From an uncultured Armatimonadota bacterium (GTDB lineage: Bacteria > Armatimonadota > Fimbriimonadia > Fimbriimonadales > Fimbriimonadaceae), in the NCBI GenBank assembly GCA_903899015.1, contig CAIUHP010000106.1:1-54555 (forward strand): a stretch of DNA of 54,555 nt. The letters run 5' to 3'. This document shows positions 8,731 through 17,916 of the stretch, piece after piece (within the stretch, counting starts at the first letter, position 1; the number at the start of each line of letters is the position of its first letter). A program made the translations under genes and the position numbers. A model generated the notes under the pieces. It searched no databases. It saw only the letters and a program-made list of their open reading frames with translations, and was not told where the DNA came from.

Positions 8731-10968
8731 CTATGAGCCAAACAAGTGTCCGATCTGTTGGACAAGCACCGCACCCAGATAGGCCAGCGTCGTCATGTAG
8801 GTAAACATGAATAGCGGCCACTTCCATGAGTTTGTTTCACGCTTTACGGTGGCGAGCGTGGCCATACACTGAGCACACAAGGCGAAGAAGACCATCAGGC
8901 CAATTGCGGTCCAAGGAGTGAATAATGGCTTGCCGTTGGGCCATGTAGCCTCGTTCAGCGCTTTAGGTAAATCTGATGAGTGTTCGTCCACATCGCCCCC
9001 CAAAGAGAAGATGATGCCGAGGGACGGCACGACTGTTTCTCGGGCTGGAAACGCCGACAGGATGCTTGTCGTGATTCTCCAGTCAAATCCGGCTGGAATG
9101 AACGCTGGTTCAATCGCCTTACCAAACCGACCAAGGACCGAGTTGGCTAGTTGAGCCTGATCCATCTGCTTCTTGAGGTCCTGCTTTGTAGCTTCGGGAT
9201 GGCTCACCTTGTACGTGCTCGATACCGCTGTACGATCTTCTTGACTGAGTCGTGGGAAGTAAGACAGTCCCCAGATCAGGATCGACATGAAAACAATGAT
9301 CGTTCCCGCTGTTTGGACAAAGATCTTGCCCCGGAAATACATCGCGATCCAGACGTCACGCCACTTTGGCCACTGATAGGGTGGCAGTTCCAGCAAGAAC
9401 GGCAAGCGCTTGCCCTTAATCACCTTGCGGTTTAAAAACCAAACTAAGGGAACGGCAACAAAGAGTCCGACCAAGTGCATTGCGAACAAGGCAAACCCAG
9501 CCCATAGCGCTCCGTATTTGGGTTGGATGAAAGCACCGATGAGCAGCAGATAGACCGGCAGTCGCGCACTACAAGACATTAACGGAGCGATCAGGATCGT
9601 CGCAAGCCGGCTATTGCGGTCTGGCATCACGCGGGCAGCCATGATTCCCGGGATCGCGCAGGCAAAACTGGAGAGCAATGGAATAAAAGCTCGTCCGTTG
9701 AGACCACACCATCCAAAAAGTCGATCCATTAGGAATGCGGCGCGAGCTAGATATCCCGTTCCCTCGAGCACGGCGATAAACAGGAACAGAATCAGAATTT
9801 GAGGCAAGAAAACGAGCATGCCTCCCACTCCACTTAAAATGCCGTCGACGATCAGCGACTGGATGACCGGCACACCTGCTAGATGGGGGCTGATTTCACC
9901 CTTCAGCCAGTCAAAGCAGAATGTTATTCCGTTCATGATGGGCTGAGCAAAGGTGTAGATGGATTGGAACACCAAGTACATCAGAACCACAAAGATTCCG
10001 AGTCCAAAAACACGGTGGGTCAGAACCAGATCAATCTTGTCGGTTAGGGTGCGCTCGCTCTTGGGGGTTTTGACCTGACGGACAACTGCGCGCTTGACGA
10101 CGCTCGCCCATTGATATCGGCTTTGGACCTCGATCGCGGGCTTAAGGAGGCCTTCTTCGCCTAATTGTTGCCGCGCATCACTAAATGCGTCCTTCATCTC
10201 CGGAAAATCGTCTAGGAAGCGATTAAACGGATCATCGGGATTAAAGAGAGCGTGACGAATATCGGCCTTCGTAAAGTCAATACCGACGCGCGCAACTCGT
10301 TCTCGAAGTGAAGCCATTCGAGTCTCAAGCGCATCGGGAAAGCCAATTTCAAATGTCGGCTTCCGAGGACTTTCAAGATTTCGCTCAATCGCGTCCTTCA
10401 GCTCCTGGAGTCCCTTATCTTTGTGCCCTACCATGGGCACGATTTCGACGCCGAGCAAATTCGACATCTTGGGCAAGTCGATCTCATTTCCGCTCTGCTC
10501 CAAACGATCCACCATCGTCATCGCGGCGACAATCGAGTGACCCGCTTCCGCAAGCTGGCTGAAGAAGTAGAGATTGCGTTCGAGGTTAGTAGCATCCAAG
10601 ACGCAGACAAGGAGGTCCGGTCTTCGCGTATCGGGAAGGGTGCCTTCGATAACACCTACGGCTACCATTTCATCTTCTGAGACGGCCGATATAGAGTACT
10701 GCCCCGGAACGTCGATGCACTCGACCGTCATGAGGTCGAGTTTCAGGAACCCGGAGACCTTCTCCACCGTTACGCCCGCGTAGTTGCCGACTTTTTGATG
10801 AGAGCCGGTCAGGCTGTTGAAAAGGGTGGTCTTTCCGGCGTTAGGGTTGCCAACGAGAGCAATGAGATATCGTCCGTCGGTTCGTTCGGACAATTCTCCA
10901 GAACTATTCGACGGGTTCGACTTCAAAGCCCTTAGTCTCGTTCTTTCGCAGGCACAGACGATAGCCAC
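8731..10968 (-). CDS. feoB: ferrous iron transport protein B
   Basis: FeoB is the inner-membrane Fe(II) importer with a cytoplasmic G domain. The protein is up to 745 aa. Visible G-protein motifs are G1 GNPNAGKTT, G3 DVPGQYS (usually DLPG) and a G4-like TMVDR. The membrane part has the paired Gate motifs, for instance FACAIPGIMAARVM and SAFPARET. The start is uncertain: GTG at 10968 gives a 65-bp overlap with feoA, whereas TTG at 10893 lies 10 bp after the feoA stop and still keeps the G domain whole. It forms an operon with feoA, probably under the palindrome upstream of feoA. Confidence 0.93.
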   Translation of the reverse strand: MAIVCACERTRLRALKSNPSNSSGELSERTDGRYLIALVGNPNAGKTTLFNSLTGSHQKVGNYAGVTVEKVSGFLKLDLMTVECIDVPGQYSISAVSEDEMVAVGVIEGTLPDTRRPDLLVCVLDATNLERNLYFFSQLAEAGHSIVAAMTMVDRLEQSGNEIDLPKMSNLLGVEIVPMVGHKDKGLQELKDAIERNLESPRKPTFEIGFPDALETRMASLRERVARVGIDFTKADIRHALFNPDDPFNRFLDDFPEMKDAFSDARQQLGEEGLLKPAIEVQSRYQWASVVKRAVVRQVKTPKSERTLTDKIDLVLTHRVFGLGIFVVLMYLVFQSIYTFAQPIMNGITFCFDWLKGEISPHLAGVPVIQSLIVDGILSGVGGMLVFLPQILILFLFIAVLEGTGYLARAAFLMDRLFGWCGLNGRAFIPLLSSFACAIPGIMAARVMPDRNSRLATILIAPLMSCSARLPVYLLLIGAFIQPKYGALWAGFALFAMHLVGLFVAVPLVWFLNRKVIKGKRLPFLLELPPYQWPKWRDVWIAMYFRGKIFVQTAGTIIVFMSILIWGLSYFPRLSQEDRTAVSSTYKVSHPEATKQDLKKQMDQAQLANSVLGRFGKAIEPAFIPAGFDWRITTSILSAFPARETVVPSLGIIFSLGGDVDEHSSDLPKALNEATWPNGKPLFTPWTAIGLMVFFALCAQCMATLATVKRETNSWKWPLFMFTYMTTLAYLGAVLVQQIGHLFGS

Positions 10969-11131
10969 GAAGATCGATCTCTACTGGATCGCCAAATGGA
11001 GCAACCTTGATGACTCGGAAGGTTGTTCCAACGGTTAATCCCATCTCTTGGAGTCGATCCATTTCACTTGAAGTAGATCCAACGCTAGTGATGCGTGCAT
11101 GCATACCCTTTTGAAGTTTTGAAAAACTCAT
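10904..11131 (-). CDS. feoA: ferrous iron transport protein A
   Basis: FeoA is a small SH3-like cytoplasmic partner needed for FeoB activity. The 75-aa form starts at ATG 11131, which has GGAG eight bases upstream; an in-frame ATG at 11155 would add eight residues but has a poorer site. The family pattern is clear: RLQEMGLTVGT (the LxxLGhxxG-type motif) followed by DPVEIDLRGYRLCLRKNE. It is the first gene of feoAB. Confidence 0.88.
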   Translation of the reverse strand: MSFSKLQKGMHARITSVGSTSSEMDRLQEMGLTVGTTFRVIKVAPFGDPVEIDLRGYRLCLRKNETKGFEVEPVE

Positions 11132-11181
11132 TTCGAGCGCTCCGACTGCGGACATGTGTTTAATCTACCCAAAAACGTATA

Positions 11182-11197
11182 TTTTGACTCGTCAAAA
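11182..11197. promoter_or_regulatory. perfect 7-2-7 palindrome upstream of feoA, candidate iron-regulator operator
   Basis: TTTTGACTCGTCAAAA has two perfect 7-bp arms around a 2-bp centre. It lies 50 bp upstream of the feoA ATG, and its minus strand contains a TTGACG box. Size and position fit a metal-dependent repressor operator (DtxR/MntR or Fur type), but the sequence is not a textbook box of either, and the regulator is not in this window. Confidence 0.55.
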
Positions 11198-11379
11198 ATC
11201 ATGTTTGCACTCGATATTTAATGATGTTCGATTTAGGTTCAAATCACGCCAGATATCCAAAGATAATTGTGGAGATTTGACTGATTTATAATCCGAAAGT
11301 TGCGTGCTTTTGACAGAAAATCCAAAGATTTGGCGGATTTTGGCCAGGACATCGTTTCTCGAATCCAAAGAGCGAGGAC

Positions 11380-13551
11380 ATGCTTCCAACCGCCAGCCGA
11401 CACTTTTTTCCTGAGTTCTCTCTTGCAGCTCTGATCGAATTGACTCGCAAATCCGTCGCTTGTAGTGTGATCCCTTTTCTTGCTCTTGCGATCCTTAGCC
11501 AGACTCAATCCTCCGTTAGCATTGTCGCAAGGGGAATTACAGTGGCTTCGCTCTTGAAACAAGTAACGACCCAAACGGGTGTGCCGATGGAAGCGATGCC
11601 ACAGACGAAAAGCGAAATCGTGATCGTCTCGGTCAAGAACGTGAAGGTCGCCGATTTTCAGGACAATCTGGCGCGCGCTATCGGAGGTCGCTGGAAGAAA
11701 GAAGGCAACGTGATTCGACTTGGAAGATCGCTCGATCTAGAACGAGCCCAGCAGCTAGCAGAACGCAAACTACGAATAGAAGAAGTCAAAGTGGGGCTCG
11801 CCAATCTGCGTAAGAAGGTTGCTGCCCAACCACCATTTGATGCCAAAGTCGCCCACAGCTTAGCTTCCCAGGTGAGCGCGCTCTATGCCAAGTACAAAGG
11901 CCATCTCAGTGATTCTCCTGGTTTAGAAGCATCCATGGCACTCGATTCGTTAAGTCCCGGAGGGAGACTTGCGATTGCTGCGATATCCGAGTTGACCACC
12001 GATCAGATCGCAGATGTGGAGCCTGGTGGACGCATTGTGTATTGCAGCGACCCAACCTCCATGCAACGCAAACTTCCCGACAAAGTGATGCCCCTGGTCG
12101 AGAGGTTTGTTTTAGAGCAACGGCTCTATTCTGAGGAACTCAAACGATTGCCAATTGCCGACCAGATCAAACACACGTGGACATCGTTGCTTAACTCGGA
12201 TGAGGCTGAAATGCCGGCAACGGTTCTTATTTCGACGGAACGGTCACCTTACAATCCTAGCTTGACGGTGAGATGCGACCTGGTCAATAAGGATGGATCG
12301 ATCGCCCAGCAACTTCAGTCCCTCATTGATTTACCTTCCGCGCCGATGTCGGTTCCTGACATAGCCCCAGGAGAAACCTCCCTATCGGAGCCATCAGCAC
12401 GGCTGATGCTCAATATGAAGTCACTTCAAAGCGGGAAGACATTCTTGGATGACAAGGTTACGATCAATGAACTCTCCCATATGGAATCTCATGATCCCCT
12501 TTCCTACTTAGTGGCAGACGGTATCTTTGGCTTAGGCCCCGAAAAGAATATTCTCGCGTGCGTCCCCGATGACGTGTTCCAGTCGAGCCTTTTTGAAGTC
12601 GAGACGCCTAAAGGAAATATCGACAATCAAAGATTTTGGAAATTGCTCAATCGAGAGTGCTTGGTCGATGCATCTAACGGGTGGTTGATCGCTTCCCCTC
12701 GGAGAATGGTAACCACCCGTAACCAACGAATGGATCGACTCCTAGCAAGTCAGTTTCTTAGGAACTCACGAGATAACGACGGCGCAACTCTTGAGGAGAT
12801 GGCTGCTTTTGCCATCCAAATGCCTAAGAACTATATGGAGACACTCGTACCGTTCATCGCCTTCTTTGTCTATCCCGAGCTCAACTCGGGAATTAACGAT
12901 CGAAATGTTGAGTTGCTCCGAGTCTATGGTCGACTTACGCCGACTCAAAGGATTGAGCTTTCCACCCACGGGTCAATGTCAGTAGGGGCGTTGACTCAGG
13001 CGTCTCTGGATGATCTCAACTATCTTGTTTACCGTGCCGACGCCCCGATCCAAGTCGTGATCAGTTCGTCTCGTAACGGAGCTCCTGCTCCCGACTCACT
13101 GGTGAGGTCCATCAACTCGGAAATCACAGTTGCCCTGCCAAGCGGAGTTCCTCAGAAGGCAACTCTGACCATGAATTCTAGCAACAATGAGGCAGTGATC
13201 GTGGATGGTGGGGATTCAACTTCGGCTGGTTATCAGCCCCTCAACGCCTTTTCACTAGGCTATATGCTCGCGCGAGCGGAAGTTGCGGATCCAAGCGATA
13301 AACGCGAACGTGTCCGAATCGATAAATACCGTTATGGTAAGACACGTCAAATCACCCTAGAACTCCGGCTTTCGGAATCCGTATCCGTCGGCGAAACGTT
13401 CCACGAGAGCAAATTCTCACGCAAAGGTCAATCTGTGTCCTACGATCAGCTTCCAGACAGTTTTAAAAAGCAGGTGGACGAAGCAAAGATTCAAGCTCGC
13501 AAGAGTTTGGCCAGAGAAGGCAACAAAGTAAAGGTTCCACCTCCGTTCTAG
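11380..13551 (+). CDS. large exported protein of unknown function with STN-like N-terminal region
   Basis: A 723-aa protein. A hydrophobic segment at about 26-45 suggests a signal peptide or anchor, which would be unusually far from the ATG; a later start is possible but none is obvious. Residues ~50-105 (ITVASLLKQVTTQTGVPMEA and following) resemble a secretin/TonB short N-terminal (STN) domain. Such domains bring in partners at the cell envelope. The rest has no family I recognise. It ends in a Lys-rich tail (KVKVPPPF). It is a single gene, divergent from feoA. A 224-bp gap (11156-11379) upstream holds three short copies of ATCCAAAGA. Confidence 0.7.
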   Translation: MLPTASRHFFPEFSLAALIELTRKSVACSVIPFLALAILSQTQSSVSIVARGITVASLLKQVTTQTGVPMEAMPQTKSEIVIVSVKNVKVADFQDNLARAIGGRWKKEGNVIRLGRSLDLERAQQLAERKLRIEEVKVGLANLRKKVAAQPPFDAKVAHSLASQVSALYAKYKGHLSDSPGLEASMALDSLSPGGRLAIAAISELTTDQIADVEPGGRIVYCSDPTSMQRKLPDKVMPLVERFVLEQRLYSEELKRLPIADQIKHTWTSLLNSDEAEMPATVLISTERSPYNPSLTVRCDLVNKDGSIAQQLQSLIDLPSAPMSVPDIAPGETSLSEPSARLMLNMKSLQSGKTFLDDKVTINELSHMESHDPLSYLVADGIFGLGPEKNILACVPDDVFQSSLFEVETPKGNIDNQRFWKLLNRECLVDASNGWLIASPRRMVTTRNQRMDRLLASQFLRNSRDNDGATLEEMAAFAIQMPKNYMETLVPFIAFFVYPELNSGINDRNVELLRVYGRLTPTQRIELSTHGSMSVGALTQASLDDLNYLVYRADAPIQVVISSSRNGAPAPDSLVRSINSEITVALPSGVPQKATLTMNSSNNEAVIVDGGDSTSAGYQPLNAFSLGYMLARAEVADPSDKRERVRIDKYRYGKTRQITLELRLSESVSVGETFHESKFSRKGQSVSYDQLPDSFKKQVDEAKIQARKSLAREGNKVKVPPPF

Positions 13552-13598
13552 GTCCCAGTTAGCTCCTCGGAGAGGACAAAACACTCTCTTATAGAAAA

Positions 13599-13659
13599 AG
13601 TGCCAGTTTTTTGGCGCTTCATATTGGCATTTGGAGAAAGATGTGCCAATAATCTGGCA
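13599..13659. promoter_or_regulatory. cluster of TGCCA/TGGCA half-sites upstream of the blaI-like gene
   Basis: Several inverted half-sites occur within 61 bp: AGTGCCA (13599-13605) facing TGGCGCT (13612-13618); TATTGGCA (13622-13629) facing TGCCAATA (13644-13651), a perfect 8-bp inverted repeat; and TGGCA at 13655-13659, which pairs with the preceding TGCCA across 6 bp. BlaI-type dimers bind dyads near their own promoter, so this is the likely autoregulatory operator. Its half-site differs from the classic TACA/TGTA. Confidence 0.55.
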
Positions 13660-13698
13660 TGTTTGAAAATCGTGTGATTTTTGTGGGGGTTGCCTAGC

Positions 13699-14091
13699 AT
13701 GAGCAACGCCGACGAAACCGGGATTCTGAGCCGTCGAGAGCGCCAGATCATGGAGGCACTTTATCGCCTCGGCAAGGCATCGGCGATCGAGATTCGGGAT
13801 GCTATGCCAAACCCTCCAACTTATACGGCGGTCCGAACTCATCTTGCATTGCTTCAAGACAAAGGCCATATTCGCCATGAGCGGCAAGGCGCCAAACATA
13901 TCTATGAGCCGGTCGTTCCTCGGGACGAAATGGCAAAGAACGTCATCACTGGCGTTCTCGAGAATTTCTTCGGAGGTTCCGTCGAGCGTGTGGTGGCTAC
14001 GCTCATTGAACCAGGAACGGGTGGCCTCTCCGACGAGCAATTGGATCGCATCAGTAAGTTGATCGAAGAGGCGCGAGAACAAGGAAGATGA
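13699..14091 (+). CDS. BlaI/MecI-family transcriptional repressor
   Basis: A 130-aa winged-helix repressor of the BlaI/MecI/CopY family. Family features include LSRRERQIMEALYRLG at the N-terminus, the recognition region PTYTAVRTHLALLQDKGH and a C-terminal helical dimerisation part with GLSDEQLDRISKLIEEA. The ATG at 13699 follows a GGGGG tract. Its stop overlaps the start of the M56 peptidase gene (ATGA). This is the classic sensor-repressor pair, in which ligand sensing by the peptidase leads to repressor cleavage. The target genes beyond autoregulation are unknown; no beta-lactamase gene is near. Confidence 0.9.
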   Translation: MSNADETGILSRRERQIMEALYRLGKASAIEIRDAMPNPPTYTAVRTHLALLQDKGHIRHERQGAKHIYEPVVPRDEMAKNVITGVLENFFGGSVERVVATLIEPGTGGLSDEQLDRISKLIEEAREQGR

Positions 14092-15692
14092 ATCACTCTC
14101 CGTTTCTTATTTACGCTATTTCGGCCAGTGAGTCGATCATCAAGGCTAGCCTGCTTTTGTTAATTGCCACGTTCCTTGCCTTCACGTTTAGAAAGCGTTG
14201 GCCCGCAGTAAGCCACTTTGCCTGGGTGCTTGCCTTTGTCTCGATTCTGGCTCTTCCGATTGTTTCTGCATTCGCACCATCAACCAACATCCTTCGCATC
14301 GATGATGCTTTCCTATCCAAGATTGGCGTTAAGGAGCGACAACTGGCTGAGCTTCCTCCCTCGGGGCCTCGTTATGTACTAATCAATCCACAGCAACCGA
14401 TTGCTGACCCGGCCCCCGCCGAAGTTGGCACCCGGCTCGTACAGATGCTTCGTATTCCCGCCTGGTTTGAAGTTCTATTTCTTGCATGGCTCGTCGGCTT
14501 TCTCGCTGTTCTTTCTAGGACCGCCTACGGCCTGAATTGCCTGCGAATCATTAGAAAATACGGCACGCGTAAAGTGGAATCAGACGAACTAGCGGAGAAG
14601 CTCGACCTACTTGGGCAGACTGCTGGGGTTCGCCGAAGCTGGGACCTACGAACAAGCATGACTCATGAACTCAGCTTGCCCATGACCTGGGGAGTCATTC
14701 GACCCACCATTCTGCTCCCAAAACACGCAGAGGAATGGTCGCCATCACAGTTTGAAGCAGTCATGCTTCATGAACTCGCCCACGTGCGCAGGTTCGATTT
14801 TCTTAGCCAGATCGTGGCAGAAATCGTTTGCGCCACCTACTGGTTCCATCCGCTTGTATGGCTTGGCGCGCGAGCCATGCGAGCGGATGCTGAACTGGCA
14901 GCCGACGAAGCCGTCCTTTTGACTGGCCTCAAACCTTCCGATTATGCCTCTGAACTCATGAAATTAGCCGCGACGATCGGCAGTCAGAAGCAACCTTTCG
15001 CACATGTAGGAACACTTGCTATGAACAACTCGAAAATCGAAAATCGACTCCATTCCGTATTGAAATATCCGGTTGGTAAGAGAGGGGTATCTTCCCTTCA
15101 AATGCTAACCGCGTGCGCCGCTGCGGTGGTTATTTTGCCAGTTATTGCTGGCGTTCACATTGGATCAAAGCAACCAGTTATCGGTGGCGCTCCCGCTATG
15201 ACCATGCAGCAAGACGACGCAAAGAGCCGCCTGAAACAGGTTGCTTTGGCTACCATGATGTATGCCCAAGATTGGGATGGCGATTTCCCCTATGTCCAAA
15301 ACACCGGCTCAGCCGCGGCGGTGCTCTACCCCTACGCAAAGAACACAAAGATATTCCAATCTCCAACCAAGGGCGGGCAATTTATCTTCAATATGAACGT
15401 GGCGGGCGTCAACATGCAAAATATTACTGCTCCCGCAGAAACACCCATGTGGGCCGAGATCTTGCCCAAGTCGGCCCTGTCAATGTTCGTTGCTTATGCC
15501 GACGGTCATGTGAAATGGACACCCGTCGCGGACTACAAGGCAGCTGCTGCTATCCGGTTTAAGAGAGCCTCAAAGATGAAACCGTTGCCTGCTGACTGGA
15601 TGCTTAAGACCAAGAAGTCGGCGAGCCAGGGTGGGACATTACGTGTTGCGGCGATGACCCAAAGCGGTTTTGAAATACACCGTAAGAACTAA
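14088..15692 (+). CDS. M56 (BlaR1/MecR1-type) membrane peptidase fused to an H-X9-DG-like domain
   Basis: A 534-aa membrane protein. The N-terminal half has several helices and the gluzincin site HELAHVRRFDF, with a downstream third ligand in the ADAELAADEAVL segment, as in BlaR1/MecR1. After a further helix (about residue 340-355) the sensor domain is not a penicillin-binding domain. Instead residues ~370-490 resemble the soluble part of pseudopilin/H-X9-DG proteins: LKQVALATMMYAQDWDGDFP and FVAYADGHVKWTP. The gene overlaps the blaI-like gene by 4 bp, so the two act together. The ligand is unknown. Confidence 0.85.
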   Translation: MNHSPFLIYAISASESIIKASLLLLIATFLAFTFRKRWPAVSHFAWVLAFVSILALPIVSAFAPSTNILRIDDAFLSKIGVKERQLAELPPSGPRYVLINPQQPIADPAPAEVGTRLVQMLRIPAWFEVLFLAWLVGFLAVLSRTAYGLNCLRIIRKYGTRKVESDELAEKLDLLGQTAGVRRSWDLRTSMTHELSLPMTWGVIRPTILLPKHAEEWSPSQFEAVMLHELAHVRRFDFLSQIVAEIVCATYWFHPLVWLGARAMRADAELAADEAVLLTGLKPSDYASELMKLAATIGSQKQPFAHVGTLAMNNSKIENRLHSVLKYPVGKRGVSSLQMLTACAAAVVILPVIAGVHIGSKQPVIGGAPAMTMQQDDAKSRLKQVALATMMYAQDWDGDFPYVQNTGSAAAVLYPYAKNTKIFQSPTKGGQFIFNMNVAGVNMQNITAPAETPMWAEILPKSALSMFVAYADGHVKWTPVADYKAAAAIRFKRASKMKPLPADWMLKTKKSASQGGTLRVAAMTQSGFEIHRKN

Positions 15693-15790
15693 TTCTTAGT
15701 CGTAAGGGAGGCCGTGCCCACTGTGAGAACGTCGAACGTTCGTCACTTTGACCGTATCCAATTCATGCCTTCGACGAATATGCTGGAGGC

Positions 15791-16636
15791 ATGAGTTTGA
15801 TTCTTGGTCGCTGGGACATGATGGTAGGGGAAGGGGCAACGGCTTACCCTTCTTGGGTCGAGATAAAGCCGGACGGCGGTCAGTTTGTCGGCAAGGTGGG
15901 CAGCGCTCGTCCCCTAAAACAAGTGGAGATCGACGGATCGTCGGTTACCTTTTCTCTTCCCCCACAATACGAGAGTCGCAAAGATGACCTCATTTTCCGA
16001 GGTGAGTTTGTTGACGGAATTCTGTCCGGAACAACCACACTGGAGGATGGCAAAGAGTCGATTTGGTTTGCCCGGATGGCTCCTGAACTTCCCCACTTCT
16101 CCCCGAAGTGGGGCGAACCAATTGAGCTCATTCAGAGCGATCTGACCAACTGGACCGAGCGCAGTCCCGACTGGGTAAGTCATTGGAGCATCAAGGACGG
16201 AATGCTAGACAATGCTGAGGCAGGATCCGACCTAATTACGGTCGATGCCTTCATGAACTTCAAACTCATCGCTGAATATCGGTATCCGCCGAAAAGTAAC
16301 AGCGGTATCTACCTACGGGGAAGATACGAGTTCCAGATACTTGATGATTTTGAGGGTCAACCGAATGGCGTGGGAAATAGCTCAGCTATTTATGGCTTCA
16401 TCGCCCCTCGTGTGAATACCATCCACCCTCCAAATGAGTGGAACACAGCTGAAATCACACTTCTGGGCCGATACGTCACGGTTGTTCTGAATGGAGAGAC
16501 CGTAATCGATCAGCAGGAAATCCCTGGAATCACGGGTGGCGCACTGGACAGTAACGAGGGAGCGCCTGGTCGGTTATTTGTTCAAGGCGACCACGGACCG
16601 GTAACTTTCAGAAGGCTCACCCTCTACCCCGCTTAA
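15791..16636 (+). CDS. DUF1080 / 3-keto-disaccharide hydrolase-like protein
   Basis: A 281-aa protein. The C-terminal ~180 residues fit the DUF1080 (3-keto-disaccharide hydrolase) beta-sandwich family: SHWSIKDGMLDN, DAFMNFKLIAEYRYP, NSGIYLRGRYEFQILDD and a closing EWNTAEITLLGRYVTVVLNG. The N-terminal ~90 residues form a small beta-rich domain with GRWDMM. No signal peptide is seen, unlike many DUF1080 proteins. A true sugar substrate is not evident. A terminator-like hairpin follows at 16650-16677. Confidence 0.75.
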   Translation: MSLILGRWDMMVGEGATAYPSWVEIKPDGGQFVGKVGSARPLKQVEIDGSSVTFSLPPQYESRKDDLIFRGEFVDGILSGTTTLEDGKESIWFARMAPELPHFSPKWGEPIELIQSDLTNWTERSPDWVSHWSIKDGMLDNAEAGSDLITVDAFMNFKLIAEYRYPPKSNSGIYLRGRYEFQILDDFEGQPNGVGNSSAIYGFIAPRVNTIHPPNEWNTAEITLLGRYVTVVLNGETVIDQQEIPGITGGALDSNEGAPGRLFVQGDHGPVTFRRLTLYPA

Positions 16637-16649
16637 TTCAGACAATCGG

Positions 16650-16677
16650 GCCCTGATTGAGGTAACTCAGTTAGGGC
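16650..16677 (+). terminator. hairpin terminator after the DUF1080 gene
   Basis: GCCCTGATTGAG (16650-16661) pairs at 10 of 12 positions with CTCAGTTAGGGC (16666-16677) around a GTAA loop, followed by TCTTGTC. It lies between convergent genes and may serve both. Confidence 0.5.
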
Positions 16678-16683
16678 TCTTGT

Positions 16684-17052
16684 CTACTCGACCCAGTCAA
16701 ACGGCCGAAAGGCGATTACGTCAACCATTTCTTGCTTCGGAACGGTAACGACTACGTCACCGGGTTCAAGATCCATTTTCAAAATCTGCTTACCGCTGGC
16801 GTTATAGAAAATTGCGTTGCCAGGTCTCAACGCCTGTACTCGATACTTATGGTCAGTAAGTTTTCCGTAGACTTCGAACTGAACGAGTGTTCCTTGGTCG
16901 ATGCGAGCAACCTGCATCTTTGGATTTGCGGCTTGCAGCTTTTCTAGATCTTTTTTCGCCATGTGAGACTGATCGGCTCCAAGCGTATAGAAAATGACTG
17001 CTCCCAAGATACACGCCATGACCATGGGAATAATCTTGTACAGCTTCTGCAT
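16684..17052 (-). CDS. membrane-anchored hypothetical protein
   Basis: A 122-aa protein with one N-terminal helix (residues ~7-25) acting as signal or anchor. A short Lys/Asp-rich linker follows, then a beta-rich extracytoplasmic domain (GTLVQFEVYGKLTDHKYRVQ). I recognise no family. The layout suggests a small SH3-like or OB-like envelope domain. It ends 48 bp from the convergent DUF1080 gene and shares the intervening hairpin. Confidence 0.6.
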   Translation of the reverse strand: MQKLYKIIPMVMACILGAVIFYTLGADQSHMAKKDLEKLQAANPKMQVARIDQGTLVQFEVYGKLTDHKYRVQALRPGNAIFYNASGKQILKMDLEPGDVVVTVPKQEMVDVIAFRPFDWVE

Positions 17053-17115
17053 GGGACTAGTCTATCATTGACTTCCAAATTTCAAAGTCCCTTTTTTGTG
17101 TAATTGATCAACAAG

Positions 17116-17146
17116 ATCGCCCTGCTCGATGATCGAGCAGGGCGAT
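17116..17146. terminator. perfect 15-bp stem hairpin
   Basis: ATCGCCCTGCTCGAT and ATCGAGCAGGGCGAT are exact reverse complements around a single G. The hairpin lies just after the 3' end of the zinc-ribbon membrane gene. No uninterrupted T run follows on either side, so it may act as an RNA-stabilising stem or a factor-dependent terminator. Confidence 0.5.
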
Positions 17147-17167
17147 TACAAAACTCTGACTTTCAGT

Positions 17168-17785
17168 TTATGAGCGCTTTGCTGCGCTGAAGTTGTCGAA
17201 TAGTTCAAGCATGTTGTACCACGCCGTGAAACGGTGCTTTTGAAGATCGTGAACGGTTCCACACTCTCGGCAGTAACCCATTCGACTCCATACTTTACGC
17301 CTTCGCTCTAATACTTTGAGTTCCAAGCCTTGGTCAGCAATTCGCTGCTTCTCCTTCTGAGCTTGGGCCATGTTGAGGCGCGTATTGGATTGACCTGCCC
17401 GGTAGGCGTTGAATCCCCACACTAGCGCCGCGATCAGGGCGATCTCCCAACCCAGGATGAAATCAATCGTTAGAATCATGATTGAAGTCGTGATCCCGAG
17501 AATGAGTCGGTCCAATGGAAGGGACTTTGAACGCATCTCGGTGCGCAAGGTGCCTAAACCACCAGGAGCTCTCAGCCATTCTGCAGCGAGAGCACTGGTT
17601 GCGAGAGCCAATCCGGTCACGCCAATTGTGCGACCATCAAGAACTTCAGGCGTTAAGCTAGAAAGCTTAATGACATCGGTCGTACCACATGCCATACACG
17701 CTTCTGCGTTTTCGAGTTTAGTTTTCTGGGGCTCCTCTACAAAGAGGAAATGCTCGGTGTAGGTATCTATCCGTGCTTCAATCAT
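17168..17785 (-). CDS. membrane protein with two CxxC zinc-ribbon-like knuckles
   Basis: A 205-aa protein that I cannot assign. One CxxC knuckle is near residue 30 (CMACGTTD) and a second near residue 173 (CRECGTVH), and together they could form one zinc site. Between them are hydrophobic segments at about 52-70 and 96-130 (LGITTSIMILTIDFILGW), then a charged coiled-coil-like part (AQAQKEKQRIADQGLELKVL). The two cysteine knuckles would then lie on the same side of the membrane. It is a single gene with its own 3' hairpin. Confidence 0.6.
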   Translation of the reverse strand: MIEARIDTYTEHFLFVEEPQKTKLENAEACMACGTTDVIKLSSLTPEVLDGRTIGVTGLALATSALAAEWLRAPGGLGTLRTEMRSKSLPLDRLILGITTSIMILTIDFILGWEIALIAALVWGFNAYRAGQSNTRLNMAQAQKEKQRIADQGLELKVLERRRKVWSRMGYCRECGTVHDLQKHRFTAWYNMLELFDNFSAAKRS

Positions 17786-17916
17786 TTATTTATAAACCAT
17801 GCCTTCCTCTCCAAGAAGACTCGACTCACACATATAATAACCGGTTAAACGAAGAATTTCCCGTGTTTTAGGATGTTTTACATTAAAACATTACTGGAAC
17901 TTCACTTCAACCAGTC

